From NCBI RefSeq assembly GCF_000430725.1, contig NZ_AUMO01000031.1, forward strand, positions 1-64,000: 64,000 bases of DNA, written 5' to 3'. Within the stretch, counting starts at the first letter, position 1. Each line of letters starts with the position of its first letter. Below are positions 8,428 through 16,581 of this stretch, one piece after another. The notes below the pieces were generated by a model. That model saw nothing but the letters and a program-made list of their open reading frames with translations. It did not search any database and was not told the origin of the DNA. The position numbers and the translations under genes were made by a program. This DNA is from Azohydromonas australica DSM 1124 (GTDB taxonomy: Bacteria; Pseudomonadota; Gammaproteobacteria; Burkholderiales; Burkholderiaceae_C).

Positions 8428-9609
8428 TCAGACGGCGAGCTGTTCGAGCTGCATGGCCCACACGGCCTGGATCTGCTGCTCCACCAGCTCGCACATGCGG
8501 TCGTAGGCGTCGCGCGCGCGGGCGAAGGTCTTGGCATTCATGGCACCGCGCGGCAGGTCGTACACGGTGCCGAACTCGGCCGACGCGGTGGCGGTGACGG
8601 CGGTCTTGGGAATCTCGATCGGCAGCACCTTGTCCGCGTAGCCCTCCAGCACCCACTGCCGCACCACCGTGCTGGCCGCGTCGTTGGACTCTACGCGCGA
8701 CAGCAGCACGTCGATGAACTCGAAGGTCTTGTCCTGGCCGCGGCTGCGGATGAGCTGGTTGCACAGGTCGCTGAACAGGTCCCAGAACTGCGCCGAGCTG
8801 GCGAAGTCCAGCGCGGAAGGGGGCAGCGGCATGATCACGCCGTCGGCCGCCATCAGCGCGTTGATGGTCACGTAGCTCAGCGCCGGCGGCGTGTCGATGA
8901 TGATCACGTCGTAGTCCACGCGCGCCTGGTCCAGGCCGCGGTCCAGCACGCGCCAGAACTCGAAGCCCGGATCGCGCGTCTGCCGCGCCGGCAGCGCGAA
9001 CTCCGCGCCGAACAGCAGCGGCGCGGCGCACACCAGGTCGATGCCCGGCCAGTAGCTCTCGCGGATTGCGTAGCTCAGGTCCTCGTGGGCGCCCGAGAAC
9101 AGCAGCATCGCCGTGTGCTCCTGCTCGACCTCGGCATCGGGCAGCACGCCGAACAGCGTGGTGGCCGAGCCCTGCGGGTCCAGGTCCACCACCAGCACCT
9201 TGTGGCCGCGCATGGACAGGCCCTGCGCCAGCGTCACCGCCGAGGTGGTCTTGGCCACGCCGCCCTTGAAGTTGGCTACCGTCAGCGTGGTGCCGGCCGC
9301 GCCTTCGGGACGCATGTGCGCCGCGCGGAACTCGCGGATCCACTGCCGTGCCTCGGACATGGGCCACTCGCGCCGGTTGCCCTGCATCTCGCCCGACGGC
9401 AGGTCGCCGCGGGTGAGCCGGTAGGCGATCTTGGACTTGTCCACATGGCACAGCTGGGCCAGCTGTGCGGCGCTGAGGGTGGGGGCCGCCTTCTTCGCTG
9501 CCGGCGGCAGCATCGCCGCGCGTATGTGTCCCATCATCGCCGCCACGCGGGCAGCCTGGTGTTCGATGTCGGCCAGGCTTTGCCGACGGATCGCCTGTCT
9601 GATGTCCAT
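8428..9609 (-). CDS. parA: ParA partition ATPase, type Ia
   Basis: This 393-residue ATPase belongs to the large (type Ia, P1/SopA-like) group. An N-terminal region of about 105 residues contains a helix-turn-helix (LSAAQLAQLCHVDKSKIAYRL), and the ATPase domain starts with the deviant Walker A KGGVAKTTS at about 115-123. VVDLDPQGSATTLFG and DVIIIDTPPALSYVT are the Walker A' and B regions. Type Ia proteins repress their own operon through the N-terminal domain and drive DNA segregation with ATP. A perfect inverted repeat just upstream (9630-9671) is a candidate operator. It is divergent from rep across the origin. Confidence 0.93.
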   Translation of the reverse strand: MDIRQAIRRQSLADIEHQAARVAAMMGHIRAAMLPPAAKKAAPTLSAAQLAQLCHVDKSKIAYRLTRGDLPSGEMQGNRREWPMSEARQWIREFRAAHMRPEGAAGTTLTVANFKGGVAKTTSAVTLAQGLSMRGHKVLVVDLDPQGSATTLFGVLPDAEVEQEHTAMLLFSGAHEDLSYAIRESYWPGIDLVCAAPLLFGAEFALPARQTRDPGFEFWRVLDRGLDQARVDYDVIIIDTPPALSYVTINALMAADGVIMPLPPSALDFASSAQFWDLFSDLCNQLIRSRGQDKTFEFIDVLLSRVESNDAASTVVRQWVLEGYADKVLPIEIPKTAVTATASAEFGTVYDLPRGAMNAKTFARARDAYDRMCELVEQQIQAVWAMQLEQLAV

Positions 9610-9629
9610 GATGATGCCGGTTTGTTACG

Positions 9630-9671
9630 TTTTTCCGAGTGCGGGCGATTATGCATGGCACATCGGAAAAA
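9630..9671. promoter_or_regulatory. Inverted repeat upstream of parA, candidate ParA operator
   Basis: TTTTTCCGA at 9630-9638 is mirrored perfectly by TCGGAAAAA at 9663-9671. The arm centres are 33 bp apart, close to three helical turns. The element begins 21 bases upstream of the parA start codon, as expected for the operator of an autoregulated type Ia par operon. Confidence 0.55.
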
Positions 9672-9719
9672 TCGCATGAAACGCATTGCGGCGCACAAAC
9701 GTTCAGCAGCCACAACATC

Positions 9720-9840
9720 CATCAAGCCTTCTTATATAGATCCTCCGAGAGATTAAGAAAGTTCAAGAAGACTTGAAGAGATTAAGACATGTGGATAACT
9801 AAATTTATCCTTTAAAATCAACAACTTATTGAGTATTGAA
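9720..9840. other. AT-rich segment of the origin (candidate unwinding element)
   Basis: This stretch is strikingly AT-rich compared with the surrounding DNA. It contains two copies of GAGATTAAGA at 9749-9758 and 9778-9787 (29-bp period) and a TTTAAA-rich segment just before the iterons. Together with the DnaA box inside it and the adjacent iterons, it fits the DNA-unwinding element of an iteron-type replication origin. Confidence 0.7.
9790..9798 (-). promoter_or_regulatory. DnaA box
   Basis: TGTGGATAA is the exact complement of the consensus DnaA box TTATCCACA. It lies in the AT-rich segment, 53 bases before the first iteron. Confidence 0.75.
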
Positions 9841-9850
9841 GTCACTTTCC

Positions 9851-9929
9851 GTCCGGTTCTTACCCGCTTCCGTCCATTCCTTACCCGTTCCCGTCCGGAT
9901 TTCACCCGGCAGCGTCCAGCTTCTATCCG
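9851..9929 (+). repeat. Iteron array A: four iterons with exact 21-bp period
   Basis: Four 16-bp iterons start at 9851, 9872, 9893 and 9914, so the period is exactly 21 bp (two helical turns). They share GTCC at the left and CCG at the right with a pyrimidine-rich middle; the first reads GTCCGGTTCTTACCCG. Iterons placed on one face of the helix beside an AT-rich segment and a DnaA box are the expected initiator-binding part of a Rep_3-type origin. Confidence 0.85.
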
Positions 9930-9955
9930 GGACACGGATGGACTTGTGCACAAGC

Positions 9956-9971
9956 TCGGTAAAGGTTGGAC
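9956..9971 (-). repeat. Inverted, degenerate iteron
   Basis: On the minus strand the sequence reads GTCCAACCTTTACCGA, which keeps GTCC and TTTACC of the iteron but changes the end. It lies between the two arrays in the opposite orientation. It may be a Rep-dimer or handcuffing site, or a decayed copy. Confidence 0.45.
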
Positions 9972-10056
9972 GTAACAAGAAGCACGGCTAGCCGTGGCAT
10001 TAAGACGGCTGCCTGATCGGTCACGCAGCGTGGCGAAGCGGCCTGGGAGGCCATCC

Positions 10057-10294
10057 GTCCGGTTTTTACCCGGCCTCCATTGCACCGTGCGAAGACGGGG
10101 GTCCCCACAAGTGTCCGCTTTCTAACCGGGCGTGTCACCACTCCGCCGATCGACCTGCAAGCCAAGCGTCCAAGTTTTAACCGGCGGGTCAGGCGGCTTG
10201 GAACGGTGTTCGGGACGGCAACCGTCCGAGCTTTAACCGGGTGCGGTGGTGGCCTCTCTAGCCGTAAGCGCCTCGGATGTCCATCTTTTACCCG
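10057..10294 (+). repeat. Iteron array B: five iterons with 55-56-bp period
   Basis: Five further 16-bp iterons start at 10057, 10113, 10168, 10224 and 10279, giving spacings of 56, 55, 56 and 55 bp. The first is GTCCGGTTTTTACCCG and the last GTCCATCTTTTACCCG. Orientation is the same as in array A. The wide and regular spacing, between the origin core and the rep gene, suggests a copy-control (titration or handcuffing) array. Confidence 0.85.
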
Positions 10295-10382
10295 CCATTT
10301 ATCGTAGCAAGAACGTCTGCAGTCGTTTGGACGCAGATACGCGCTTAGAACGGAAAATTGGCCGAAGCTCCGTGAACCGAAC

Positions 10383-10402
10383 TGTCCAATGTGCATCGGA
10401 CA
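10383..10402. promoter_or_regulatory. Half-iteron inverted repeat at the rep start
   Basis: TGTCC at 10383-10387 and GGACA at 10398-10402 form an inverted repeat just before the rep ATG at 10415, and another TGTCC follows at 10410-10414. Initiators of the Rep_3 family often repress their own gene as dimers on inverted half-iterons. The match and position support that role here. Confidence 0.6.
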
Positions 10403-10414
10403 TATGATGTGTCC

Positions 10415-11809
10415 ATGGATGAAAAGGAAGTGACCCGGGCAGCGGCTCCCAAGGAGGAGGGCACCGAGCTGCGCAAGCCCCACGAGATGATCGTGATGGT
10501 CCCGCGCTCGCGCCGCGTCACCCTCACCGGGCGGCGGCTCTACAACGCGCTGCTGCAAGTGTCGCAGTCTCGGCTCCAGGCGATGGAGACCATGCCGGCC
10601 GCGGACTACATGTTCGAAGCGCCCTTGCCGGCGCTGCTGCGTACCACCGGCTCCAGCGGCGAGGACCGCACGGCGGCCAAGCGCTACCTGCGGGAGATGC
10701 GCGGCCTGGAGGTGGACTGGGAGTCCACCGCCCCGGGCGACGGCTTGAAGTGGCGCGGCTTCAGCATGCTCAGCGAAGTCGCCATCGAGGTACGCAACGG
10801 GGAGAACTGGGTGTCCTGGTCCTACCCGCCCACGATCATGTCGGCGCTGCGCGAGCCCGCGCGCTGGGCGCGCATCGACCTGGACGTGCTGGCCAAGCTG
10901 GGTTCCTACGCGGCGGTGGCGCTGTACGAGATTTGTGCCCGCTACCGCGACAACCCCTCCGGCGTCACCAGCCGCAAGCCTGTGCAGTGGTGGGCCGACG
11001 CGCTCAATCCCGCCCCCGGCGGCGCGGAGCGGCGCGAATGGCGCAAGTTCAAGAACGAGCGCGTGAAGCCCGCCATCGAGGAGATCAACAGCGAGACTGA
11101 CATCGAGATCGAGCTCATCGAGCACAAGCTCGGCCGCGCCGTGAGCGAGGTGCAGTTCGCCGTGCGCCGCAAGCGCGGCACGCCGCGCGCCCGCGCGCTG
11201 GCCGAGGGGCCGGTGGACGCCGGCCTGGTGCTGCGCGCGGAGTCGCTGGGCATCCGCGAGGCCAAGCTCGACGGCCTGATCAAGGAGTTCGGCGAGGAGC
11301 GGGTGCGCGAGCAACTGGATGTGCTGGAGCGGCGCGCGGTGAACCGCAAGCTGCGCGGCATCGAGCACGCCTACGCCTACCTGCGCTCGCTGCTGCGCAA
11401 CGGCGAGGACGAGGCTCTGCTGGGCTTGCCGCCGGCACCGGCGCCGCTGGATGGCGCCACGGTGGTCGAGAGTAGGCCCGCGACCGAGGCCATGGCGCCG
11501 CCCTCGGTGCCCGTGGCGTCGGTGCCTTCTCCGGCGCCGCATGCGGTCGGGGCCACCGAGAACTGGCTCAACGAGCGCATCGCCGGGCTCAAGCGCGAGA
11601 TCGCGGCGCTGGACCCGGTACAGCGCCGCGGCTGGGTCGATCGGGCGCTGCAGGAGCTGGCCGCGCGCGGCATGCTCAGCGCGGTGGTGTCGCGTCGCGC
11701 CGCCCAGGGCGACGTGCTGCACGGCGTGCTGGGCTCGGTGCTGGTGCGCGTGTACGCCGAGGCGGTGTACGGGCCGGGCTGGGACCGGGCGTCGGGCGCG
11801 GCGGCCTGA
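10415..11809 (+). CDS. rep: Replication initiator protein, Rep_3 (RepB) type
   Basis: The 464-residue protein carries the twin winged-helix plan of iteron-binding plasmid initiators. VPRSRRVTLTGRRLYNALL lies near the start, and RWARIDLDVLAKLGSYAAVA then ALYEICARYRDNPSGVTS follow in the middle, with the typical RxxxVKPAIEEINSETDIEIEL stretch at about 210-230. The C-terminal 150 residues look less conserved and include a Pro/Ala linker at about 350-380. It would bind the nine upstream iterons and open the AT-rich segment with DnaA. An upstream GTG at 10391 is in frame, but it lies inside the inverted repeat, so the ATG is chosen; no strong ribosome site is visible, which suits low expression. 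Confidence 0.88.
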   Translation: MDEKEVTRAAAPKEEGTELRKPHEMIVMVPRSRRVTLTGRRLYNALLQVSQSRLQAMETMPAADYMFEAPLPALLRTTGSSGEDRTAAKRYLREMRGLEVDWESTAPGDGLKWRGFSMLSEVAIEVRNGENWVSWSYPPTIMSALREPARWARIDLDVLAKLGSYAAVALYEICARYRDNPSGVTSRKPVQWWADALNPAPGGAERREWRKFKNERVKPAIEEINSETDIEIELIEHKLGRAVSEVQFAVRRKRGTPRARALAEGPVDAGLVLRAESLGIREAKLDGLIKEFGEERVREQLDVLERRAVNRKLRGIEHAYAYLRSLLRNGEDEALLGLPPAPAPLDGATVVESRPATEAMAPPSVPVASVPSPAPHAVGATENWLNERIAGLKREIAALDPVQRRGWVDRALQELAARGMLSAVVSRRAAQGDVLHGVLGSVLVRVYAEAVYGPGWDRASGAAA

Positions 11810-11819
11810 TTCGCCTTGC

Positions 11820-13133
11820 CTATCCGGCCGCCACGGCCCGCAGCGCCAGCAGCGCGCTGCCGTAGGCCGCCTCCTCCTGGGACGCCAATTCCACCGGCAT
11901 GCCTAGGCAACGCCGACGCAGTGACGTCCATGCCGCGTTGCGCGCGCCACCACCGACCGTGAGCACGCGCGACGGCGCGGGCGCGCCCAGCGCGGCCATG
12001 CGCTGGTAGCCCAGCGCCTCCACCGCCGCGATGCCTTCGAGCAGGCCCTGGAAGAACAGCGCGTCGTCGGCCGGGCGCGGCGAGTCCCGCGGCGCCAGCG
12101 CGGGGTCGCTGACGGGAAAGCGCTCGCCCGGCGCGGGCAGCGGGTAGTAATCCAGGCCGGTCGGCGTCTCGGGGCGCAGGCGCGGCGTGAGCTCGGCCAT
12201 GCGCTCGGCGCTGAAATGCTTGAGCAGCGCTGCGCCGCCGCTGTTGGAGGCGCCGCCCACCAGCCACCGCGCGCCCAGCCGGTGGCTGTAGATGCCGAAA
12301 GCCGGTGCGATCACCGGCCGCGGCGACAGCAGCTTGAGCACCAGCGTGCTGCCCAGCGAGGTGACGGCCTCGCCTACGCGGCTCGCGCCGGTGGCCAGGA
12401 AGGCCGCCACGCCATCGGTGGTGCCGGCAACGACTTGCAGTTGCGGCGGCAGGCCGAAGGCGTGGGCGATGTCTGGCGCTACGAAGCCGATGCGCGTGCC
12501 CGGCGCCACCACTTCAGGCAGCAGCCCGGCGCGCACGCCCAGCGCCTGCAGCCACTCGGGCCAGCAGCGGCGCAGCGGGTCGTAGCCCAATTTCAGTGCG
12601 TTGTGCTCGTCCGACATGCCGAGGCGGCCAGTGAGCCGCGCAGTGATCCAGTCCGCCTGGTGCAACGCATGCGCCGCGCCGGGATGCCGGTCCTGCAGAT
12701 ACAGCAGCCGCGCCAGCGCGCAGGCCGGGCCGCGCGCGGCGGTGTCCGGCGGGGCCACGGTCGCGATGCGGGCAGCTTCCGCTATGCAAGCTGCGTCGCC
12801 GTACATCAGGGCCGGTGCGAGCGGCGTGCCTTCATGGTCGGTGAGCAGCAGCGTCCCGGAGGTACCGTCCACCGCCAGGCTCGCCAGCCGGGAGCGCTCC
12901 AGCGGCGCCAGCACCGCGGCCAGCACCCGCTGCACTGCTTGCCACCACAAAGCAGGGTCCTGGCTCATGCGCGGGCCCTCGCGCCGCGGCGGAGGCAGGG
13001 GCTCGCGGGCCGTGGACTGCACCGCGCCTTGGGCGTCGATCACCACGGCGCGGACGCCGGAGGTGCCGAGGTCCAGGCCCAGGTGCAGGCTGCCCGCGGC
13101 AGCCGGGCTGGTGGAGGTGGAGGAGGGCGGCAT
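11820..13133 (-). CDS. FGGY-family carbohydrate kinase
   Basis: This cytoplasmic kinase phosphorylates a sugar or polyol with ATP. The 437-residue protein has the actin-like ATPase plan. LHLGLDLGTSGVRAVVIDAQG near the start is the phosphate-1 loop, VDGTSGTLLLTD at about 88-99 and GTTDGVAAFLATG near residue 240 are further nucleotide-site regions, and TVGGGARNAAWTSLRRRCLGMPV is the C-terminal adenosine motif. It is shorter than xylulokinase (about 480-500), closer to the ribulokinase-like group. It ends 10 bases from the converging rep stop codon. The substrate is not settled by the sequence, and no sugar transporter lies nearby. Confidence 0.82.
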   Translation of the reverse strand: MPPSSTSTSPAAAGSLHLGLDLGTSGVRAVVIDAQGAVQSTAREPLPPPRREGPRMSQDPALWWQAVQRVLAAVLAPLERSRLASLAVDGTSGTLLLTDHEGTPLAPALMYGDAACIAEAARIATVAPPDTAARGPACALARLLYLQDRHPGAAHALHQADWITARLTGRLGMSDEHNALKLGYDPLRRCWPEWLQALGVRAGLLPEVVAPGTRIGFVAPDIAHAFGLPPQLQVVAGTTDGVAAFLATGASRVGEAVTSLGSTLVLKLLSPRPVIAPAFGIYSHRLGARWLVGGASNSGGAALLKHFSAERMAELTPRLRPETPTGLDYYPLPAPGERFPVSDPALAPRDSPRPADDALFFQGLLEGIAAVEALGYQRMAALGAPAPSRVLTVGGGARNAAWTSLRRRCLGMPVELASQEEAAYGSALLALRAVAAG

Positions 13134-13172
13134 GGCCGGATTGTCGGCAGGCCGCCCGGTGATGGCGCCGGG

Positions 13173-13346
13173 TCAGGGATCGATGACCGCCGCGCAGGCG
13201 TCGGTGGGAACGGCGGCCGCGTGGCCGACCACGGGAACGATCTTCAGCACCGCCGAGGTGGCTCGGCAGGGGAAGGCGAGGGCGCCGCAGCCACCCAGCA
13301 GGGACGACAGCAGGACGGCGCAGCACAGGGAGACAACAGTACGCAT
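13173..13346 (-). CDS. Small lipoprotein (DUF6726-like)
   Basis: A 57-residue protein starting MRTVVSLCCAVLL, with a signal peptide and lipobox LLGGC near residue 20, followed by a short mature part with KIVPVVGHAAAVPTDAC. This pattern (Cys, then PCR, then a VVGH...PTDAC end) is shared by a family of very small betaproteobacterial lipoproteins. The frame is open further upstream, but the lipoprotein signal fixes the start at 13346. Its function is unknown. It lies 39 bases beyond the FGGY kinase start on the same strand. Confidence 0.65.
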   Translation of the reverse strand: MRTVVSLCCAVLLSSLLGGCGALAFPCRATSAVLKIVPVVGHAAAVPTDACAAVIDP

Positions 13347-13440
13347 CACTGCCCAACGGCAAGATGGGAACCCAGTTGACAGGCCAGGCATGTAACAACC
13401 GTGAATGCCGCCGGGCGCAGGCATCGGTCACGCCAGCGTC

Positions 13441-13474
13441 CGGCCCGGCCCGGCCCGGCCCGGCCCGGCCCGGG
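13441..13474. repeat. Pentanucleotide tandem repeat CGGCC
   Basis: Six perfect copies of CGGCC followed by a degenerate copy. It lies between the small lipoprotein and the LysR gene. Such runs vary in copy number by slippage; no coding effect is apparent here. Confidence 0.8.
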
Positions 13475-13567
13475 CTGGTCCGGGGCTAGGCGCTATCCTC
13501 TGCGCCCGCCGCCATCGCGGCCCTGTGACATTTTTGATTGCCCGCGCCTTGCGGGCTCTGGTACGGC

Positions 13568-14503
13568 GTGAACCTCAAGCAGCTCGAATATTTCGTCCAG
13601 GTCGCGGAGCTGGGCAGCTTCAGCAAGGCCGCCGTGGTGCTGGACATCGCCCAGCCCGCGCTCAGCCGCCAGGTGCGCGCGCTGGAGACCGAGCTGCGCG
13701 AGACGCTGCTGCTGCGCAACGGCCGCGGCGTGGTGCTGACCGAGGCCGGGCGGCGGCTGCTGGAGCACGGCAGCGGCATCCTGCAGGCGGTGGCGCAGGC
13801 GCGCGAGGACATGCGCTCCTCGCGCGACGAGGCGGTGGGACGTGTGGTGATCGGCGTGCCGCCGACCATGGGCCGCAAGCTCACCGTACCGCTGGTCGAG
13901 ACCTTCAAGGCGCGGCTGCCGCGGGCGCAGCTGGCCATTGTCGAGGGGCTGTCCACGCACATCGTGGAATGGATCCTGAGCTCGCGCGTGGACGTGGGCC
14001 TGCTCTACAACCCCGAGGCCCAGCCCGGGCTGGAGGTGATGCCGCTGCTCAACGAGCCGCTGTGCCTGGTGGAGCGGCGCGACGCCCCTTCGGGCCGTGC
14101 CCAGGGGCGGGCGCTGGTGCCGCTGCGCGAGCTCGCGGCGCTGCCGCTGGTGCTGCCCGAGCGCGCGCACGTCATCCGGCGCCAACTGGAGACGCAGGCC
14201 GCGCTGGCCGGGCTGAAGCTGCAGATCGCCTGGGAAGTGTCCAGCGTGGCCGCAATCATCGACCTGGTGGCCGCGGGCCACGGCTGCGCGGTGCTCACCG
14301 CCAGCGCCGTGACGGCCTCGCCGCGGGTACAGGAGCTGCGTGCGCGCCCGCTCACCGATCCGGCCCTCACCAGCGTGCTGTGCCTGGCGCGCTCCTCCAG
14401 CCGGCGCCCGGGTCCGCTGATGCGGCAGGTGACGCAACTGCTCATCGACCTCAGCCTGGGCCTGCCCACCGGCGGTACGCCGGCCATCGTCGGAACCGAT
14501 TGA
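13568..14503 (+). CDS. LysR-family regulator of the protocatechuate operon
   Basis: The 311-residue protein shows the LysR plan. The N-terminal HTH reads LKQLEYFVQVAELGSFSKAA and IAQPALSRQVRALE, followed by a periplasmic-binding-protein-like effector domain (about residues 90-300). A GTG start at 13568 places the HTH at residue 3; the frame also opens at a TTG 30 bases upstream, which would add a poor N-terminus. It is transcribed in the same direction as the following ring-cleavage operon, 305 bases upstream of ligJ, so it is the obvious candidate regulator with a pathway intermediate as effector. No other regulator lies within that operon. Confidence 0.85.
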   Translation: MNLKQLEYFVQVAELGSFSKAAVVLDIAQPALSRQVRALETELRETLLLRNGRGVVLTEAGRRLLEHGSGILQAVAQAREDMRSSRDEAVGRVVIGVPPTMGRKLTVPLVETFKARLPRAQLAIVEGLSTHIVEWILSSRVDVGLLYNPEAQPGLEVMPLLNEPLCLVERRDAPSGRAQGRALVPLRELAALPLVLPERAHVIRRQLETQAALAGLKLQIAWEVSSVAAIIDLVAAGHGCAVLTASAVTASPRVQELRARPLTDPALTSVLCLARSSSRRPGPLMRQVTQLLIDLSLGLPTGGTPAIVGTD

Positions 14504-14807
14504 GCCGTCCTGCCGGCGGTCCGGCAAAACCCGCTTTCGACTTGCGGGGCCAAAGGTAACTTTGCCAGTCCGCTTTGCGATGGCTTTGCGGCCGGAGCCA
14601 TGCCGGATTGATATAGCAGCTATGGGCTGAACGGTCTTGGTTCGCGGCCCGCGCCTGCCCAGAATCGCGCCGCGACGGCAAGGTTGGCAAGGCACATCCC
14701 GGCATGCCATCTGCCCGCCCCGCGGTGCTGGGCCACAGAACAAACCGAACGGGCCGCGCGCTGGGAGCCGGCCTGAAGTTCCGACCAAAACCCTCTAGGA
14801 GATCCGG
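14504..14807 (+). promoter_or_regulatory. Control region of the protocatechuate operon
   Basis: This 304-base gap holds a small hairpin TGCCGG/CCGGCA followed by AAAA at 14511-14529 (a weak terminator for the LysR gene), then the perfect odd palindrome ATAGCAGCTAT at 14613-14623 inside a less GC-rich patch. LysR sites are short interrupted dyads of this kind, so it is a candidate operator. The ligJ start at 14808 follows a clear ribosome site (AGGAGAT at 14795-14801). Confidence 0.45.
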
Positions 14808-15836
14808 ATGATCATCGACGTACACGGCCACTACACCACGGCTCCGGCGGCGCTGGGCGCCTGGCGCGACCTGCAGATCGCCTCGCTCAAGGACCCGAGC
14901 AAGAAGCCCGACCCGAAGGCGCTCAAGATCAGCGACGACGAGCTGCGCGAGTCCATCGAGACCAACCAGCTCAAGCTGATGAAGCAGCGCGGCTCGGACC
15001 TGACGGTCTTCAGCCCGCGTGCGAGCTTCATGGCGCACCACATCGGCGACTTCGAGACCTCCTCCACCTGGGCCGCCATCTGCAACGAGCTGTGCTACCG
15101 GGTGAGCCAGCTGTTCCCGGACCACTTCATCGGCGCGGCGATGCTGCCGCAGTCGCCTGGCGTTGACCCCGCAACCTGCATCCCCGAGCTGGAGAAGTGC
15201 GTCAAGGAGTACGGCTTCGTCGGCATCAACCTGAACCCCGATCCTTCGGGCGGCCACTGGACCAGCCCGCCGCTGTCCGACCGCCACTGGTACCCGATCT
15301 ACGAGAAGATGGTCGAGCTGGACATCCCGGCGATGATCCACGTCTCCACCAGCTGCAACCCCTGCTTCCACACCACGGGCTCGCACTACCTGAACGCGGA
15401 CACCACCGCCTTCATGCAGTGCCTCACCAGCGACCTGTTCAAGGACTTCCCGACACTGAAGTTCCTGATCCCGCACGGCGGCGGCGCGGTGCCCTACCAC
15501 TGGGGCCGTTTCCGCGGCCTGGCGCAGGAGCTCAAGAAGCCGCTGCTGAGCGAGCACCTGCTCAACAACATCTTCTTCGACACCTGCGTCTATCACCAGC
15601 CCGGCATCGACCTGCTCACCAAGGTCATCCCGGTGAAGAACATCCTCTTCGCTTCCGAGATGATCGGCGCGGTGCGCGGCATCGACCCGGAGACCGGCCA
15701 CTACTACGACGACACCAAGCGCTACGTCCAGGCCACCGCCAACCTGACGGAAGAGGAGCGCTACCAGGTCTTCGAAGGCAACGCCCGCCGCGTCTTCCCG
15801 CGCCTGGACGCCGCCCTGAAGGCCAAGGGCCTGTAA
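14808..15836 (+). CDS. ligJ: 4-Oxalomesaconate hydratase
   Basis: This amidohydrolase-superfamily enzyme hydrates 4-oxalomesaconate to 4-carboxy-4-hydroxy-2-oxoadipate in the protocatechuate 4,5-cleavage pathway (PmdE in Comamonas). The 342-residue length matches LigJ (about 341). The metal-site motifs are visible: IIDVHGHYT near the N-terminus, [16 protein letters not shown] at about 220-235, and [14 protein letters not shown] near 280-293. It is the first gene of the operon, with an AGGAGAT ribosome site. The next gene encodes the aldolase that uses its product. It could be confused with other amidohydrolase-2 proteins, but gene order supports this call. Confidence 0.88.
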   Translation: MIIDVHGHYTTAPAALGAWRDLQIASLKDPSKKPDPKALKISDDELRESIETNQLKLMKQRGSDLTVFSPRASFMAHHIGDFETSSTWAAICNELCYRVSQLFPDHFIGAAMLPQSPGVDPATCIPELEKCVKEYGFVGINLNPDPSGGHWTSPPLSDRHWYPIYEKMVELDIPAMIHVSTSCNPCFHTTGSHYLNADTTAFMQCLTSDLFKDFPTLKFLIPHGGGAVPYHWGRFRGLAQELKKPLLSEHLLNNIFFDTCVYHQPGIDLLTKVIPVKNILFASEMIGAVRGIDPETGHYYDDTKRYVQATANLTEEERYQVFEGNARRVFPRLDAALKAKGL

Positions 15837-15880
15837 GCCCGCTGTCCGCACGCAGCTTTCGCTCACACAAAGGAATCACC

Positions 15881-16564
15881 ATGTACGAACTCGGTGTCGT
15901 CTACCGCAACATCAACCGCGCCGACCGCGAGGCCACCGACCAGCTGGCCGCGCTGGGCTCGGCCACCGTGCACGAGGCCCAGGGCCGCGTCGGCCTGCTG
16001 CAGCCCTACATGCGGCCGATCTACCCCGGCACGCAGGTCTCGGGCACGGCCGTCACGGTGCTGCTGCAACCGGGCGACAACTGGATGATGCACGTCGCGG
16101 CCGAGCAGATTCAGCCCGGCGACATCGTGGTGGCCGCCGTCACGGCCCCGTGCACCGACGGCTACTTCGGCGACCTGCTGGCCACCAGCTTCCAGGCCCG
16201 CGGCGCGCGCGCGCTGATCATCGACGCCGGCGTGCGCGACGTGCGCGTGCTGCAGGAGATGGGCTTCCCGGTGTGGAGCAAGGCCATCTCGTCCAAGGGC
16301 ACCATCAAGGCCACGCTGGGCTCGGTGAACATCCCCGTGGTGTGCGCCGGCATGCTGGTCACCCCGGGCGACGCCATCGTCGCCGACGACGACGGCATCT
16401 GCTGCGTGCCCGCCGCCAAGGTCAAGGAAGTGGCCGAGGCCGCCGCCAAGCGTGAGAGCTTCGAAGGCGAGAAGCGCGCCAAGCTGGCCTCGGGCATCCT
16501 GGGCCTGGACATGTACAACATGCGCGGCCCGCTGGAAAAGGCCGGCCTGAAGTACATCGACTGA
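15881..16564 (+). CDS. ligK: 4-Carboxy-4-hydroxy-2-oxoadipate aldolase / oxaloacetate decarboxylase
   Basis: This enzyme splits 4-carboxy-4-hydroxy-2-oxoadipate into pyruvate and oxaloacetate, the last step of the pathway (PmdF in Comamonas). The protein has 227 residues, the family length, and the RraA-like fold: STVHEAQGR near residue 30, [41 protein letters not shown] and [18 protein letters not shown], where the G-D-x-L and R-D residues form the Mg-pyruvate site. The ATG at 15881 follows AAAGGAATC. It lies 44 bases after ligJ in the same operon. Confidence 0.9.
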   Translation: MYELGVVYRNINRADREATDQLAALGSATVHEAQGRVGLLQPYMRPIYPGTQVSGTAVTVLLQPGDNWMMHVAAEQIQPGDIVVAAVTAPCTDGYFGDLLATSFQARGARALIIDAGVRDVRVLQEMGFPVWSKAISSKGTIKATLGSVNIPVVCAGMLVTPGDAIVADDDGICCVPAAKVKEVAEAAAKRESFEGEKRAKLASGILGLDMYNMRGPLEKAGLKYID

Positions 16565-16581
16565 ACGCCCGCCGCGCCGCG

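Noticed and set aside
9851..10294. CRISPR array
   Set aside because: The repeats are 16 bp with partly variable sequence and related spacers, and no cas gene is near; they fit iterons.
9923..11722. 599-residue minus-strand frame over the origin and rep
   Set aside because: Runs through iterons and the rep gene in antisense; not a protein.
13441..13474. Phase-variation switch
   Set aside because: The CGGCC run is intergenic, not in a promoter spacer or frame that I can identify, and six perfect copies give little evidence.
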